29,782 nt of DNA from Prolixibacteraceae bacterium (GCA_003516705.1 DPCJ01000029.1:37669-67450), one strand, 5' to 3'. Shown: positions 15,964 through 24,117, counted from the first letter of the stretch. Program-made: numbers and translations. The notes: generated by a model from the letters alone, not told the origin.

Positions 15964-16644
15964 TTACAAAGGTTCTGTTAACTTCCTTTTAATCACTTTT
16001 AAATCTTCCGGTTTATTTCGAACCAATTTCTTTGACCGTATATGCTCAAACTCTGAATAATCAAATTCAATCAATTTGATGTTGTGCCGGGGTAGTACTT
16101 CGCGTCGGCGTTGATCGTAAATGCGCCGTTGTTCACCTCTTCCAACTCCACTAACGGTTTGTCGTTTGTCGAAGAAACTCACCGCTTCGGTGTGTTGTTT
16201 TTCTTTAAACTCCACTACCAAATTCAATGATGGATAATAAGCATCAACCGGTAATCGGGTTCCTGAATCACCCAAAAGAAAGTCGAAACGGTGCTGGCGA
16301 ATGGCCTTTTGATTCAATGCTTCATCACATAAATCAATGATGTAGCTTTCGTCGCTTAGGCTCCTCGGTTTTATATTCGGAACCGATAATTTTGTTGGTA
16401 AAATCTTGTTTCTGGTTGGTACAAACTCAACTGGAAATTCTGGCGAGCCAATGATTTTTACAACACTCAGAAACTGATCAAGAGTATAACCATCACGAAA
16501 GCCAAAATCGCTTGCATAAAAACCAAGCTTACGAATCTTGTTGCGGATTCCCTTTTGTTCGGTGGAATCGGCTCTGAGTTTCGCATTTATTAAACGCTTG
16601 ATTTCCTCAGCTTCAGCTTTTGTAAATGATGTTTTGCCTTTCAT
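15964..16644 (-). CDS. PD-(D/E)xK nuclease-like protein of the type I operon
   Basis: 226 residues. The N-terminal 90 residues are helical and basic, with a repeat-like segment GIRNKIRKLGFYASDFGF, and may bind DNA or a partner. The C-terminal part has a very-short-patch/PD-(D/E)xK-like core: RFDFLLGDSGTRLPVDAYYP, then LNLVVEFKEKQHTEA (Asp134, Glu145, Lys147), then DQRRREVLPRHNIKLIEFDY, the strand and turn typical of Vsr-like folds. A nicking or cutting activity is likely but not shown. It starts 8 nt after hsdS. After its TAA stop the same frame stays open for 29 more codons (to about 15877). Confidence 0.7.
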   Translation of the reverse strand: MKGKTSFTKAEAEEIKRLINAKLRADSTEQKGIRNKIRKLGFYASDFGFRDGYTLDQFLSVVKIIGSPEFPVEFVPTRNKILPTKLSVPNIKPRSLSDESYIIDLCDEALNQKAIRQHRFDFLLGDSGTRLPVDAYYPSLNLVVEFKEKQHTEAVSFFDKRQTVSGVGRGEQRRIYDQRRREVLPRHNIKLIEFDYSEFEHIRSKKLVRNKPEDLKVIKRKLTEPL

Positions 16645-16652
16645 CGCTTGTT

Positions 16653-17807
16653 TTACACCTCTATTTCCCCACTCATCAATCTCGGCAACAAAATATCTCG
16701 TGCCTCCCGGATTTTAGTGTTTTGTTTTTGAAGATTCCAAATCAAATTAAAAATTGGCACTGCTTCTTTTTCGTATTTATTCATTAAAGTGTTTGCGACC
16801 AATGGAATTTTAATTTCTTCGCCAACTTTTTTGGGTGATAACTCTGTTTGATTTGTAGCTCCTTCACCCATCATTTCAATCACATTTTCCATCGCAAATA
16901 ATGACATGCACAAATAAATTGGGGTGATTTGATGATTTGCTCTAACAATCGTAATATGCGAATCTACAGTTAGAGGAAATTCATCTTGAATATTCATTGC
17001 TATTCTACCTAATGTTCCTGTGCCTGTTGAATTAATTAAGGTGTCAAATTTTTGGAGCATTCTTTCCTCAGGAATATTCTTTTCTGAATCGGTAAGACGT
17101 GAATCTTCGAAGCTAACAATATGATTGCGAATACACTTTTGATTTAGAACAATAACGCCATCGTCATTGACATACTTTGGAGAAACCCCGCGTTTTAAAA
17201 ATTGAGTTACTTGTTTAAGTTTTATTTCTTCAAAAATTTCATCCTTCACAATCTCTTTATACCTCAAAAACGCCTTCTCCTCCAACAACTTTATCCGCTT
17301 CAAATTATTCTCTATCAAATCATCATAAGCTGATAAAATGGAAGCGATTTTGCGTTGGGTGGGAAGAGGAATATTTGGAACCTTAATTTGCTCGACAACT
17401 CCTTTATCTGCTCTTTGTCTACCAGAAGCACCAACCATACTTTTAATGGCAGGTTGTCTTACTAAATCAGTCTTTGCTAAATAGAAAATAAAATCAGGGT
17501 CGGAGATATTTTCCTTTGCACGGAAAACAAAAAATTCTGTTGAGCCAAATCCAACTCCCTTTTCAAGCCCTTTAACTTTGGCAATCTTCCCATTTTCTAA
17601 ACACGGTGTTATTCTTGCAAAAATGGTATCTCCATTTCCAAATTTTGCCCCACCACCTGTATAAACTCTCTGGTTTATTTCCTGAACATATTTAATTCCT
17701 CCATCAACAACATCCATTGGAATATTGTCATACAACTCATCTTTTTCCAAAGAAACTTTTGGTGGAAATTCAACTAATTCTGAAAATGTAATTTTGTCCC
17801 AACTCAT
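16653..17807 (-). CDS. hsdS: Type I restriction-modification specificity subunit
   Basis: 384 residues, typical for HsdS. Two target-recognition domains (about 1-150 and 195-340) are separated by the conserved helix IPLPTQRKIASILSAYDDLI with NLKRIKLLEEKAFLRYKEIV. A matching helix closes the protein: NLIWNLQKQNTKIREARDIL then LPRLMSGEIEV. Each TRD would read one half of a bipartite DNA target. The start codon overlaps the hsdM stop by 4 bp (ATGA), so the two are translationally coupled. Sequence specificity cannot be read from the protein. No inverted second hsdS fragment is seen nearby, so no sign of specificity switching. Confidence 0.95.
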   Translation of the reverse strand: MSWDKITFSELVEFPPKVSLEKDELYDNIPMDVVDGGIKYVQEINQRVYTGGGAKFGNGDTIFARITPCLENGKIAKVKGLEKGVGFGSTEFFVFRAKENISDPDFIFYLAKTDLVRQPAIKSMVGASGRQRADKGVVEQIKVPNIPLPTQRKIASILSAYDDLIENNLKRIKLLEEKAFLRYKEIVKDEIFEEIKLKQVTQFLKRGVSPKYVNDDGVIVLNQKCIRNHIVSFEDSRLTDSEKNIPEERMLQKFDTLINSTGTGTLGRIAMNIQDEFPLTVDSHITIVRANHQITPIYLCMSLFAMENVIEMMGEGATNQTELSPKKVGEEIKIPLVANTLMNKYEKEAVPIFNLIWNLQKQNTKIREARDILLPRLMSGEIEV

Positions 17808-19861
17808 ATCAGAATAGTTTTATAATTCTCAGCAATAGCGTTTGCCAATGCTATTGCTTCTTCATTCAAACTTTCTAATTCAATATGAATTTCATGAAGT
17901 CGTTCTTCATAATCAAAATCATCATCGGTGGCAGTGTCAACACCAACATATCTGCCCGGGCTAAGGCTCCAGTCTTTTGCTTCAATATCGGATTGGGTTA
18001 CTACTTTGCACAAGCCTTCCACATCGGTATAAACACCATCAGAGAATCTACTGGTAAGCCAGTGGGCTTGTTTCCAGTAATATTCAGTTTCATGCAGTAA
18101 CCCGGGTTCTTCTTCGTTGGGGTTTCCGCTGAGTTGTTGCTGCAAGTCCTTTAACTGGTCAAGTTGTTCTTTTATGTTGAGCTCTTTCCACTCTTTGTTT
18201 TTGTTGAGTTGCTGCTCTTTTACAGCATCAGCAATGGTATCGAGTATTTGCTTTATGAGCTTGTCCTGCGGCTTTCGGAGTGTTTTACATTGGTGGGCAA
18301 TGTTTTCCAAAATTTCAATTTTCGGTGTTGCCTTTAAAGCATCAGCAATCAATTGGTTCTGTTTGGCTAACACTTCATCGTAATCTTCCAGTAGGTTTAA
18401 TTTTTCAAATAAACCACCATTTAACTTTTTGAGGTTTCTATTCCCAACAACAGATTGTAATACCTTTTGTAGTTCAGTTGTCTTTGCTGATGTCTCTTTG
18501 GCAAATTCAAAAGCAGTTTCCAGATAACCTGTGACTGTAATCTTAAATTTTTTGGTATTCCCCCGGTACAGATTCACAATACAAATCAGGTTTTGCAACT
18601 GCTCGGGGCTAAAATCGTTTATCTTGCTGGTTACCTTGCGGTATATTTTACGGGCATCCAACATCAAAACTTTATCTTGTTTCTGCTCATCCTTTTCTTT
18701 GTTCCTGTCAAAAAACCAAAGGGTACAGGGCAGCGAACGGGTGTAGAAAAAGTTATTGCCAATGGCCATCATCACATCAACAGCTCCTGTTTTTACCAGT
18801 TTTTCACGTATTCCCTTTTCACTGTGCCCGGCATCGCTGGCAGAAGAAGCCATTACAAAACCTGCCCGTCCCCCACGCGAATTAGCTGAATGAGGTTTTA
18901 GATAAGAATAGAAATACTGAATCCAAAGATAGTTGGCATTATCGTTTTTGGGTAATCCAAAAGGCAAACGTGGATCCTTTTTAACCACGTCTTTGGCTTT
19001 GTCCACTCCATCGACATTAAATGGCGGGTTTGCCATTACCCTGTCACACTTGCCCGTTAAATTATGCTTATCTTCATAAAATGTATTTCCCTGTACAATA
19101 AAACCTTCCAGTCCATGAACTGCCATATTCATTTTTGCCAGCCGGGTATTCATGTCGGCTTTTTCCTGACCATAAAAGGTAACTTTTCGAGCAGGGTCTA
19201 ATCCTTCTTTTTCAATAAAATAACCGGTTTGAACAAACATGCCAGCACTTCCCGTTGCCGGATCGAACATTACACCACTTTCGGGTTCAATTACATTAAC
19301 AATGGTTTGCACCAAACTCATGGGTGTAAAAAACTCGCCACCTTCCTGTGCCCCGGTCATTGCAAACTTGTTGAGGAAATATTCATAAATCTTTCCAAAC
19401 AAATCACCTTCGGCTTTTTGTAAAACCTCTTTATTGAAGATTCGCAGCAACTCCTTTAACAAATCTTTGCTGAAAATGGAGTAGTTTTTAGGCAGAACGC
19501 CTTTGAGGTTTTCATGTTCATCCTCAATCTGTTTCATTGCCTCATCGATTGCTTCTCCAATATCAGCGCTTTCAGGTAAAGCAACCAAATAATCAAATCT
19601 TGATTGCTCCGGCAGAAACATGGCATTTTTTTCAAGGAAGTCATTTTTATTTACGGGTCGTCTTCCCCTTTGCGGATGGGATGGTAAATTTTTTTCAATG
19701 TCGATTTTTACCTTATCAAAACGGTTAAAAGCATGACGCAGAAAAATTAATCCAAGCACCGGCATTGAGTATTCTGATGCTGTAAGTTTACTGTTTGCCC
19801 TTAATTGGTCTGCTGCTCTCCAAAGTTCAGCTTCCAATAGTCTGAGTTGTTTGCCTTGCAT
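17804..19861 (-). CDS. hsdM: Type I restriction-modification N6-adenine methyltransferase
   Basis: 685 residues, longer than the common 500-540 because of a helical region of about 150 residues in the last third. N-terminal HsdM domain (LRLLEAELWRAADQLRANSK), SAM-binding motif DPATGSAGMF (about 200-209), YGQEKADMNTRLAKMNMAVHG, and the catalytic NPPF at about 278-281. The C-terminus has EAKDWSLSPGRYVGV, also common to the family. With HsdS it methylates adenine in the target; with HsdR it forms the restriction complex. It is the first gene of the seven-gene operon and has a clear Bacteroidota promoter about 30 nt upstream. Confidence 0.96.
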   Translation of the reverse strand: MQGKQLRLLEAELWRAADQLRANSKLTASEYSMPVLGLIFLRHAFNRFDKVKIDIEKNLPSHPQRGRRPVNKNDFLEKNAMFLPEQSRFDYLVALPESADIGEAIDEAMKQIEDEHENLKGVLPKNYSIFSKDLLKELLRIFNKEVLQKAEGDLFGKIYEYFLNKFAMTGAQEGGEFFTPMSLVQTIVNVIEPESGVMFDPATGSAGMFVQTGYFIEKEGLDPARKVTFYGQEKADMNTRLAKMNMAVHGLEGFIVQGNTFYEDKHNLTGKCDRVMANPPFNVDGVDKAKDVVKKDPRLPFGLPKNDNANYLWIQYFYSYLKPHSANSRGGRAGFVMASSASDAGHSEKGIREKLVKTGAVDVMMAIGNNFFYTRSLPCTLWFFDRNKEKDEQKQDKVLMLDARKIYRKVTSKINDFSPEQLQNLICIVNLYRGNTKKFKITVTGYLETAFEFAKETSAKTTELQKVLQSVVGNRNLKKLNGGLFEKLNLLEDYDEVLAKQNQLIADALKATPKIEILENIAHQCKTLRKPQDKLIKQILDTIADAVKEQQLNKNKEWKELNIKEQLDQLKDLQQQLSGNPNEEEPGLLHETEYYWKQAHWLTSRFSDGVYTDVEGLCKVVTQSDIEAKDWSLSPGRYVGVDTATDDDFDYEERLHEIHIELESLNEEAIALANAIAENYKTILI

Positions 19862-19892
19862 TATGATTGTAATGGTTTTTTGTTTAAGTTTT

Positions 19893-19922
19893 CAAATTTA
19901 ATATTCTATCCATCAACTGAAA
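19893..19922 (-). promoter_or_regulatory. Promoter of the hsdM operon
   Basis: On the minus strand TTTC (19922-19919), 18 nt, then TAAATTTG (19900-19893). The -7 element fits TAnnTTTG exactly and the -33 box is one base off TTTG. The hsdM ATG follows 31 nt later. It would drive the whole defence operon. Confidence 0.5.
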
Positions 19923-20039
19923 GGAATATACATTTCAATTATTCAAATGGGGCTGTTTCTAAAATCCAAGAGAGAATGTTTCTGTACTGCATTTAGTATC
20001 CATCGGGTTGCTTTTTGGTTGGGTTAAAATTAACAATAA

Positions 20040-20500
20040 TCAGAAAATAGCCTCAAAGTCCTGCTCTTTATATTTATCCTGAAATAACTTTTGAACGTAT
20101 TCATAACTATCAGTATGTGGAAGTTCAAATGCGATAGCGATAGAAACAAATTCACGAATTATTTCATCTGGCCTTTTATACACATAAAGCAGCAGGTCAA
20201 GTGTGTAGTCAAGTTTATTCTCTATCCGTTTTACAAATTCATGGTGCTTTGAGTCATATTCGTCAACACATTCATGAACTGTTAGTAAACCTTCACGGCT
20301 TTTAAAAAAAAGGATTCGTAGCAAAAAGCTGAATAGATATATGCCAATGCTAAAATAAAATCTTCGGCATCCTCTCGGTCTGAGAAATAAGACTCAAATC
20401 TGTGCCATTCTTTTTTCAGCCAGTCAAAATCTTCTCCATGCTCCCAGGCATAGAAAAATTCAACAGCAAAAAGGCGAATGTCCTTGAAAGGGATTCTCAT
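20040..20500 (-). pseudogene. Unknown helical protein broken by a homopolymer frameshift
   Basis: The ATG at 20500 opens a 72-residue frame (MRIPFKDIRLFAVEFF...AYIYSAFCYESFF) that ends in 20282. A second frame covers 20324-20040 and has no ATG, only a TTG, reading FFKSREGLLTVHECVDEYD onward. The two meet at a run of eight T on the minus strand (20311-20304). One more T would join them into a single protein of about 155 residues. This is a recent frameshift, a phase-variable switch, a slippage site or a sequencing error. The protein is acidic, helical and not recognised. It is the last gene of a small cluster upstream of the hsdM promoter, 4 nt after the next gene. Confidence 0.5.
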
Positions 20501-20504
20501 TCAC

Positions 20505-20765
20505 TCAAAAATATTTGATTAGTAAAGCGGAAAGAATACCAATAAAAATATTAATAAGCCATACAATTATGCCCCATAATATTAGAAATGCCATCCATCT
20601 CCAAAAATCAGAAGGTTTATCAATCCAGTAAGCAATAAAAGGTGATGCTATTAATAAAATAGCTCTTACTATTGCCATTATGGTCATTAAACTATTTGGT
20701 GGTTTATTTTTCAATCTCTCCAAATTCTCTTTTGAAAAGTGACTTTCTTTGTTTCCTCCAATCAT
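20505..20765 (-). CDS. Small two-helix membrane protein
   Basis: 86 residues. A polar N-terminus (about 1-27, with KENLERLKNKPPN) is followed by two hydrophobic helices, MAIVRAILLIASPFIAYW and MAFLILWGIIVWLINIFIGI. Not recognised. It begins 8 nt after the stop of the larger membrane protein upstream and ends 4 nt before the frameshifted gene, so all three are co-transcribed. The presence of small membrane proteins beside defence genes is common, but nothing here shows a toxin or immunity role. Confidence 0.55.
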   Translation of the reverse strand: MIGGNKESHFSKENLERLKNKPPNSLMTIMAIVRAILLIASPFIAYWIDKPSDFWRWMAFLILWGIIVWLINIFIGILSALLIKYF

Positions 20766-20773
20766 GATTAATC

Positions 20774-21184
20774 TTATTTCTTAATTAACCAAACAACAAA
20801 GACTATTAATATTATTACAATTCCAGCAATCAGAGTCCTTTTTGCACCTCTAATATACTCATCAAGTAGAACTGTTTCACCTCTTCTTCTGCCGCCCAAA
20901 ACCAGTCCGATAAAACCAGTAATTAGTATTACCCACCAAGGGTATATCTGATAGACCAACCACCCTGAAAAAATTACAAAAACAAAAGAAATAAATAAAG
21001 AGAAGTTCAAAATGGCAATGAATGAGCTTGGCGATTTTTGTCTTTTTAGGTAAGAATCAGTATATGCTCCTGAAAAAATATCTGAACCCCCTTTGAGGTC
21101 TTTCAAAAAATCATATCCAACGTTTAAGTAATGAAAGAATGAATAAAAACAATAGATAAAAACAAGGGCAAGTAAAAATTTCAT
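20774..21184 (-). CDS. Unknown membrane protein with four hydrophobic segments
   Basis: 136 residues from the ATG at 21184. The frame stays open upstream to a TTG at 21295 but the added 37 residues look unlike coding sequence. Hydrophobic segments: LLALVFIYCFYSFFHYL, FIAILNFSLFISFVFVIFSG, WWVILITGFIGLVLG and TLIAGIVIILIVFVVWLI. A basic, charged loop (GGRRRGETVLLDEYIRGAKR) lies between the last two. First gene of the small membrane-protein cluster. No family recognised. Confidence 0.55.
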   Translation of the reverse strand: MKFLLALVFIYCFYSFFHYLNVGYDFLKDLKGGSDIFSGAYTDSYLKRQKSPSSFIAILNFSLFISFVFVIFSGWLVYQIYPWWVILITGFIGLVLGGRRRGETVLLDEYIRGAKRTLIAGIVIILIVFVVWLIKK

Positions 21185-21474
21185 GTCAATTGATTTTATT
21201 TTCACCTCTGCCCTAAGATGAAGGTTATACAAAAGAAGAAGCGTGGGCTGTAGCCATTCAGAAACTGAGGTATCGCCAAACACCCACACTAACAAATGTC
21301 ACATACCCACGCCAAGGCGTGAGCGTTGTGCATATCATCTTGTTAATGTTTTGAAATTGGCGATTTCCAGTTTCAAGAAAAATAGCTAACGCTTATATTT
21401 TAAAATTCTCTCTACGAACTTTGATTTCAAATGTACTTATTTCAGTGCAAAGTTCTGCTGATGTTAATTGTGTT

Positions 21475-21524
21475 TTTAAAAAGGAAGGCACAGAAATACA
21501 TCTGATGATGTAATCTGTGCCTTC
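21475..21524 (-). terminator. Terminator after the DUF4120-like gene
   Basis: Long hairpin GAAGGCACAGA (21484-21494) with TCTGTGCCTTC (21514-21524), extended inside by TACATC/GATGTA. On the minus strand it is followed by CTTTTT (21483-21478). It lies about 55 nt after the stop at 21580. Confidence 0.75.
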
Positions 21525-21579
21525 ACTTTAGCATGGTTATCTGGCGATACCCCTTAACCATTAGGTTAACTGGTGTTTT

Positions 21580-21891
21580 TTAAGTATGAATTGACCAGCC
21601 AGTTACTTTATCCTGTGAAAGTGATACAGAAAATGTGGGTGCGCCACCATTCCCATATCCATCATGCTGCCCATGAAAGATAAAGCCGCCGTTTAATACA
21701 AATTTATCTTTCTCTTTAATTACAAATTCAAGGGAAAGCGGAGCAAAGTCGCTGTAAAGGAATACATCATACCCTTTACCGGAATAGTTTTCAAGCCTTG
21801 AAAAAGTGTTGTTGAAACTTTCTTCAAGACCCATCTCTTTGGCAAAAGCTTTTATTTCAGCAAGTCTGCCATTGGAGTTGTCTGTTATCAT
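21580..21891 (-). CDS. DUF4120-like protein
   Basis: 103 residues. KEMGLEESFNNTFSRLENY, DVFLYSDFAPLSLEFVIKEK, GGFIFHGQHDGYGNGGAPTFSVSLS and the ending TGWSIHT resemble DUF4120 proteins (GLEES...L, FAP-S-x-F, GGL-FHG, GWQIHT), which I know from Bacteroidota conjugative and mobilizable elements. Function unknown. It is a single gene with its own strong terminator, downstream of the DUF3871 gene on the same strand. Confidence 0.65.
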   Translation of the reverse strand: MITDNSNGRLAEIKAFAKEMGLEESFNNTFSRLENYSGKGYDVFLYSDFAPLSLEFVIKEKDKFVLNGGFIFHGQHDGYGNGGAPTFSVSLSQDKVTGWSIHT

Positions 21892-21934
21892 GTTTCCTTG
21901 ATGTTATAAGGTAAATCAGTAACTCATTAAAAAA

Positions 21935-21975
21935 TGTCCACTGTCCAATTAGATAGGGAAAATGGACAATGGACA
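21935..21975. repeat. Paired-arm hairpin, copy 1 (TGTCCA repeats)
   Basis: TGTCCA-C-TGTCCA-ATT, a loop AGATAGGGAA, then AAT-GGACA-A-TGGACA. Each arm carries two TGTCCA units. A near copy stands at 23928-23969. It lies just after the DUF3871 gene stop and before the DUF4120 gene. Confidence 0.7.
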
Positions 21976-22023
21976 CCAAAAATTGCAACCGGTTTCAAAT
22001 TATAACAAACTGTCGAAAGAGCT

Positions 22024-23028
22024 TCAGTTTATAAACCAGTGATACCGGTTAACACCGATCGCCTCATACAAGCCATTAACAAACTGCTGGCAACCTACTC
22101 CTCTATCAAGAAAAGTGTCAATGTAACTCATCTTGTTCGCTCCTGTGAACAGATTGTAAAGTTTCCACAGGTTGATGTTCCCTGTTTCTTCCTTTGCAAA
22201 ACTCTTATCACTGTAATAGTCCTTAACCACCAGATTCACCTGACCATCAGACAATGGGAATGTTGGTATATCCTTTCGCTGTTTGAAAGGCATATTCTGG
22301 TAAAGCCTTGCCCTGCCTACAATCTGTGCAAACTGAGATTCAGTGATGATAGTTCCCGGTAAATTGTTAAACTTATCCAGTTCCCGGTACACGTTAAATT
22401 CACCGAACAAGTTGTAAGCTGCTTTTGCCAGTTCTGCAATAGTCCTTACCTTCACTTCGGCTTTAAAACCATCTGTTGAAACACACAGGTTACAACACAC
22501 CTTGTTTTTAAACCCGATGAACAGTTTAAAATGTTCCTCAGTCTTTCTTGTGTAAAGGTTTTCAAGATTGTAAGCCCTGACACCACCAACAGTCAGGTTT
22601 AATGCATTGCCGGAAATATCGCCATAGATGGTTGGAATCTCAATGGCAAAAGCTAAACGTTCGTAATATGTTAACTTATCCGTTTCCTGTAACTCATTTA
22701 CTTTTTTATGAATTGCAGAGGGATGGCGACCTTTTATAACATGGCTTGCTCGAATTGCAGGCTGAAGTATTTCTTCTCCGGAAAAGATTTGACCGGCAAC
22801 ATATTGTACAGTTTCTATGAAATCCTGATGAGCTAAGGTAGTCTCATTATCTTTTGCGAATACTGGGATAGTGTGCTTCTTTTTCAGGTCTTCAATTGTA
22901 ATGACCTCCGTATTTGCAGCTATAAAATGAACATCACTTGATGTTCTTACATTTTCACTTTCTACCGTTTCTATAAAAGCGGGTTTAAGGATTAATTGTT
23001 GTTTGTTATTTACTCGCACCAGTTCCAT
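22024..23028 (-). CDS. DUF3871 family protein
   Basis: 334 residues from the ATG at 23028 (MELVRVNNKQQ); an ATG at 23064 would add 12 residues and lengthen the overlap with the gene upstream from 23 to 59 bp. Typical DUF3871 blocks are visible: IPVFAKDNETTLAHQDFIET, IRASHVIKGRHPSAIHKK, LTYYERLAFAIEIPTIYGDI, LNLTVGGVRAYNLENLY, HFKLFIGFKNKVCCNLCVST and FGEFNVYRELDKFNNLPGT. DUF3871 genes are frequent in Bacteroidota mobile elements; the function is unknown. It overlaps the Sak4-like ATPase gene, which suggests translational coupling and a joint role in DNA replication or recombination. Confidence 0.85.
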   Translation of the reverse strand: MELVRVNNKQQLILKPAFIETVESENVRTSSDVHFIAANTEVITIEDLKKKHTIPVFAKDNETTLAHQDFIETVQYVAGQIFSGEEILQPAIRASHVIKGRHPSAIHKKVNELQETDKLTYYERLAFAIEIPTIYGDISGNALNLTVGGVRAYNLENLYTRKTEEHFKLFIGFKNKVCCNLCVSTDGFKAEVKVRTIAELAKAAYNLFGEFNVYRELDKFNNLPGTIITESQFAQIVGRARLYQNMPFKQRKDIPTFPLSDGQVNLVVKDYYSDKSFAKEETGNINLWKLYNLFTGANKMSYIDTFLDRGVGCQQFVNGLYEAIGVNRYHWFIN

Positions 23029-23869
23029 TAGTTCCAATTTTAGTTGCGTTAATAATTTCAGCATTTAAAGCTTCTTTGCGTTTTATAGCAAGAGCTTCAA
23101 TTTCATTCCTATATTCAGGATAGGTTTTCAGAATATCCCTGAGTTCTACAACCGAGGTTGATTTCTGAATCTGTTGTTTTACCTCATCAACTGTAATACC
23201 TGAATTACACCATTTCAATATCCTTTTACCATAGTTCTGAGTGATTACAGCTTCCGGTTTGTCCATAAAAAGACCTGTTCTATCTTTTGAGGCAACAGCA
23301 TTGTGCTTTATATCCAAATCGAACACAATTGTCATCTCGAAATCATAACCATCACGAATTATGCTTTTTAATCCTACCTTTTCTGGAACCATTTTCCCAT
23401 TTTTATCAGACAATACATAGTCTTGTTTTGTCCTTAGAGTCGAGATAATATGACAATCAGATTCAAGTACTTTTTGAACAAAAGAGTTAAATCTCGGAGT
23501 AAGTTTTGACCAATTTTGAAAACTATTACCAGCCATATTTGAATGAATATCAAGTATTCCACCAGTTTCATTCCAAAGGTGCGAAGCTGAATCAATAATT
23601 ATCACTTCCATTCCTGCTTCTTCACAGGTTTCAATGGCAGTGATATACCTTTCTGGTGTGAAAGGTTTGGAGAGCTGAAGAACATTATATTCTCCAAGGT
23701 GAGCATACAAATCAGCTGAATGATTTTCTGAATCGATAACAACGATTTTGGAATAATCTGTTATTCCAGAGGCCAGCAATAAAGCTGAGTAAGTTTTCCC
23801 GGAACCTGACGGTCCTTGTAATGCAAGCTTAATCTTAGCCTGCTTGCGTTGGGCTTTTCTTAAATCCAT
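23006..23869 (-). CDS. RecA-fold ATPase, Sak4-like
   Basis: 287 residues. Walker A GPSGSGKT at about 19-26, VVIDSENHSADLYAH, Walker B VIIIDSASHLW at about 88-97, then a segment MVPEKVGLKSIIRDGYDFE and MTIVFDLDIKHNAVASKDRT, the layout of phage Sak4-type single-strand annealing ATPases and the related AAA_24 proteins. The last 60 residues form a helical tail. Phage homologues promote annealing or pairing with the help of SSB-like partners. Here it would act in recombination or replication of the excised element. It is the first gene of the pair with DUF3871, and a hairpin of TGTCCA repeats lies 60-100 nt upstream. Confidence 0.8.
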   Translation of the reverse strand: MDLRKAQRKQAKIKLALQGPSGSGKTYSALLLASGITDYSKIVVIDSENHSADLYAHLGEYNVLQLSKPFTPERYITAIETCEEAGMEVIIIDSASHLWNETGGILDIHSNMAGNSFQNWSKLTPRFNSFVQKVLESDCHIISTLRTKQDYVLSDKNGKMVPEKVGLKSIIRDGYDFEMTIVFDLDIKHNAVASKDRTGLFMDKPEAVITQNYGKRILKWCNSGITVDEVKQQIQKSTSVVELRDILKTYPEYRNEIEALAIKRKEALNAEIINATKIGTNGTGASK

Positions 23870-23927
23870 AAATGATTAAATTTTAATTGGTTAAAAATTT
23901 TAAATACGGCGATTAGCTATCTGAAAG

Positions 23928-23969
23928 TGTCCAGTTGTCCATTCTCTTAGGAAAATGGACGGTTGGACA
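23928..23969. repeat. Paired-arm hairpin, copy 2 (TGTCCA repeats)
   Basis: TGTCCA-GT-TGTCCATT, loop CTCTTAGGAA, AATGGAC-GG-TTGGACA. Same design and loop ending (TAGG-GAAAATGG) as the copy at 21935-21975. It stands in the leader of the Sak4-like gene, so the two copies bracket the Sak4/DUF3871 operon. Confidence 0.7.
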
Positions 23970-24049
23970 GCTTTTTGTATGCAGATAAAAAGAAAAGGGA
24001 ACCGGACCGGAACCCTTTCCATTTCATTTTTTCAGTGGTTTTTTTTGAC

Positions 24050-24117
24050 AACAGCAGCAGAAAAACCGTCTCAAAAAACTTGTAAAAATTCAGCATAAAA
24101 CTGTTTTTGCTGCTGTT
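24050..24117. repeat. Long inverted repeat in a non-coding gap
   Basis: AACAGCAGCAGAAAAAC (24050-24066) is complementary, apart from a 2-nt bulge, to GTTTTTGCTGCTGTT (24103-24117), with a 36-nt loop. It lies between the lipoprotein gene and the Sak4 leader. No T-run follows on the minus strand, so it is not an obvious terminator. An AAAGGG/CCCTTT hairpin with a GGAACCGGACCGG-type loop lies nearby at about 23996-24020. Confidence 0.5.

Noticed and set aside
21296..21340. Possible integron attC-like site (TAACAAAT ... GCGTTGTGC)
   Set aside because: Only one half-site resembles GTTRRRY; no matching partner, no stem with extrahelical bases, and no integron integrase or cassette array.
21269..21551. 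10-bp inverted repeat GGTATCGCCA / TGGCGATACC around a 263-bp gap
   Set aside because: Short, with no shared flanks and no transposase between; it could be chance or a remnant, and nothing else supports an insertion sequence.
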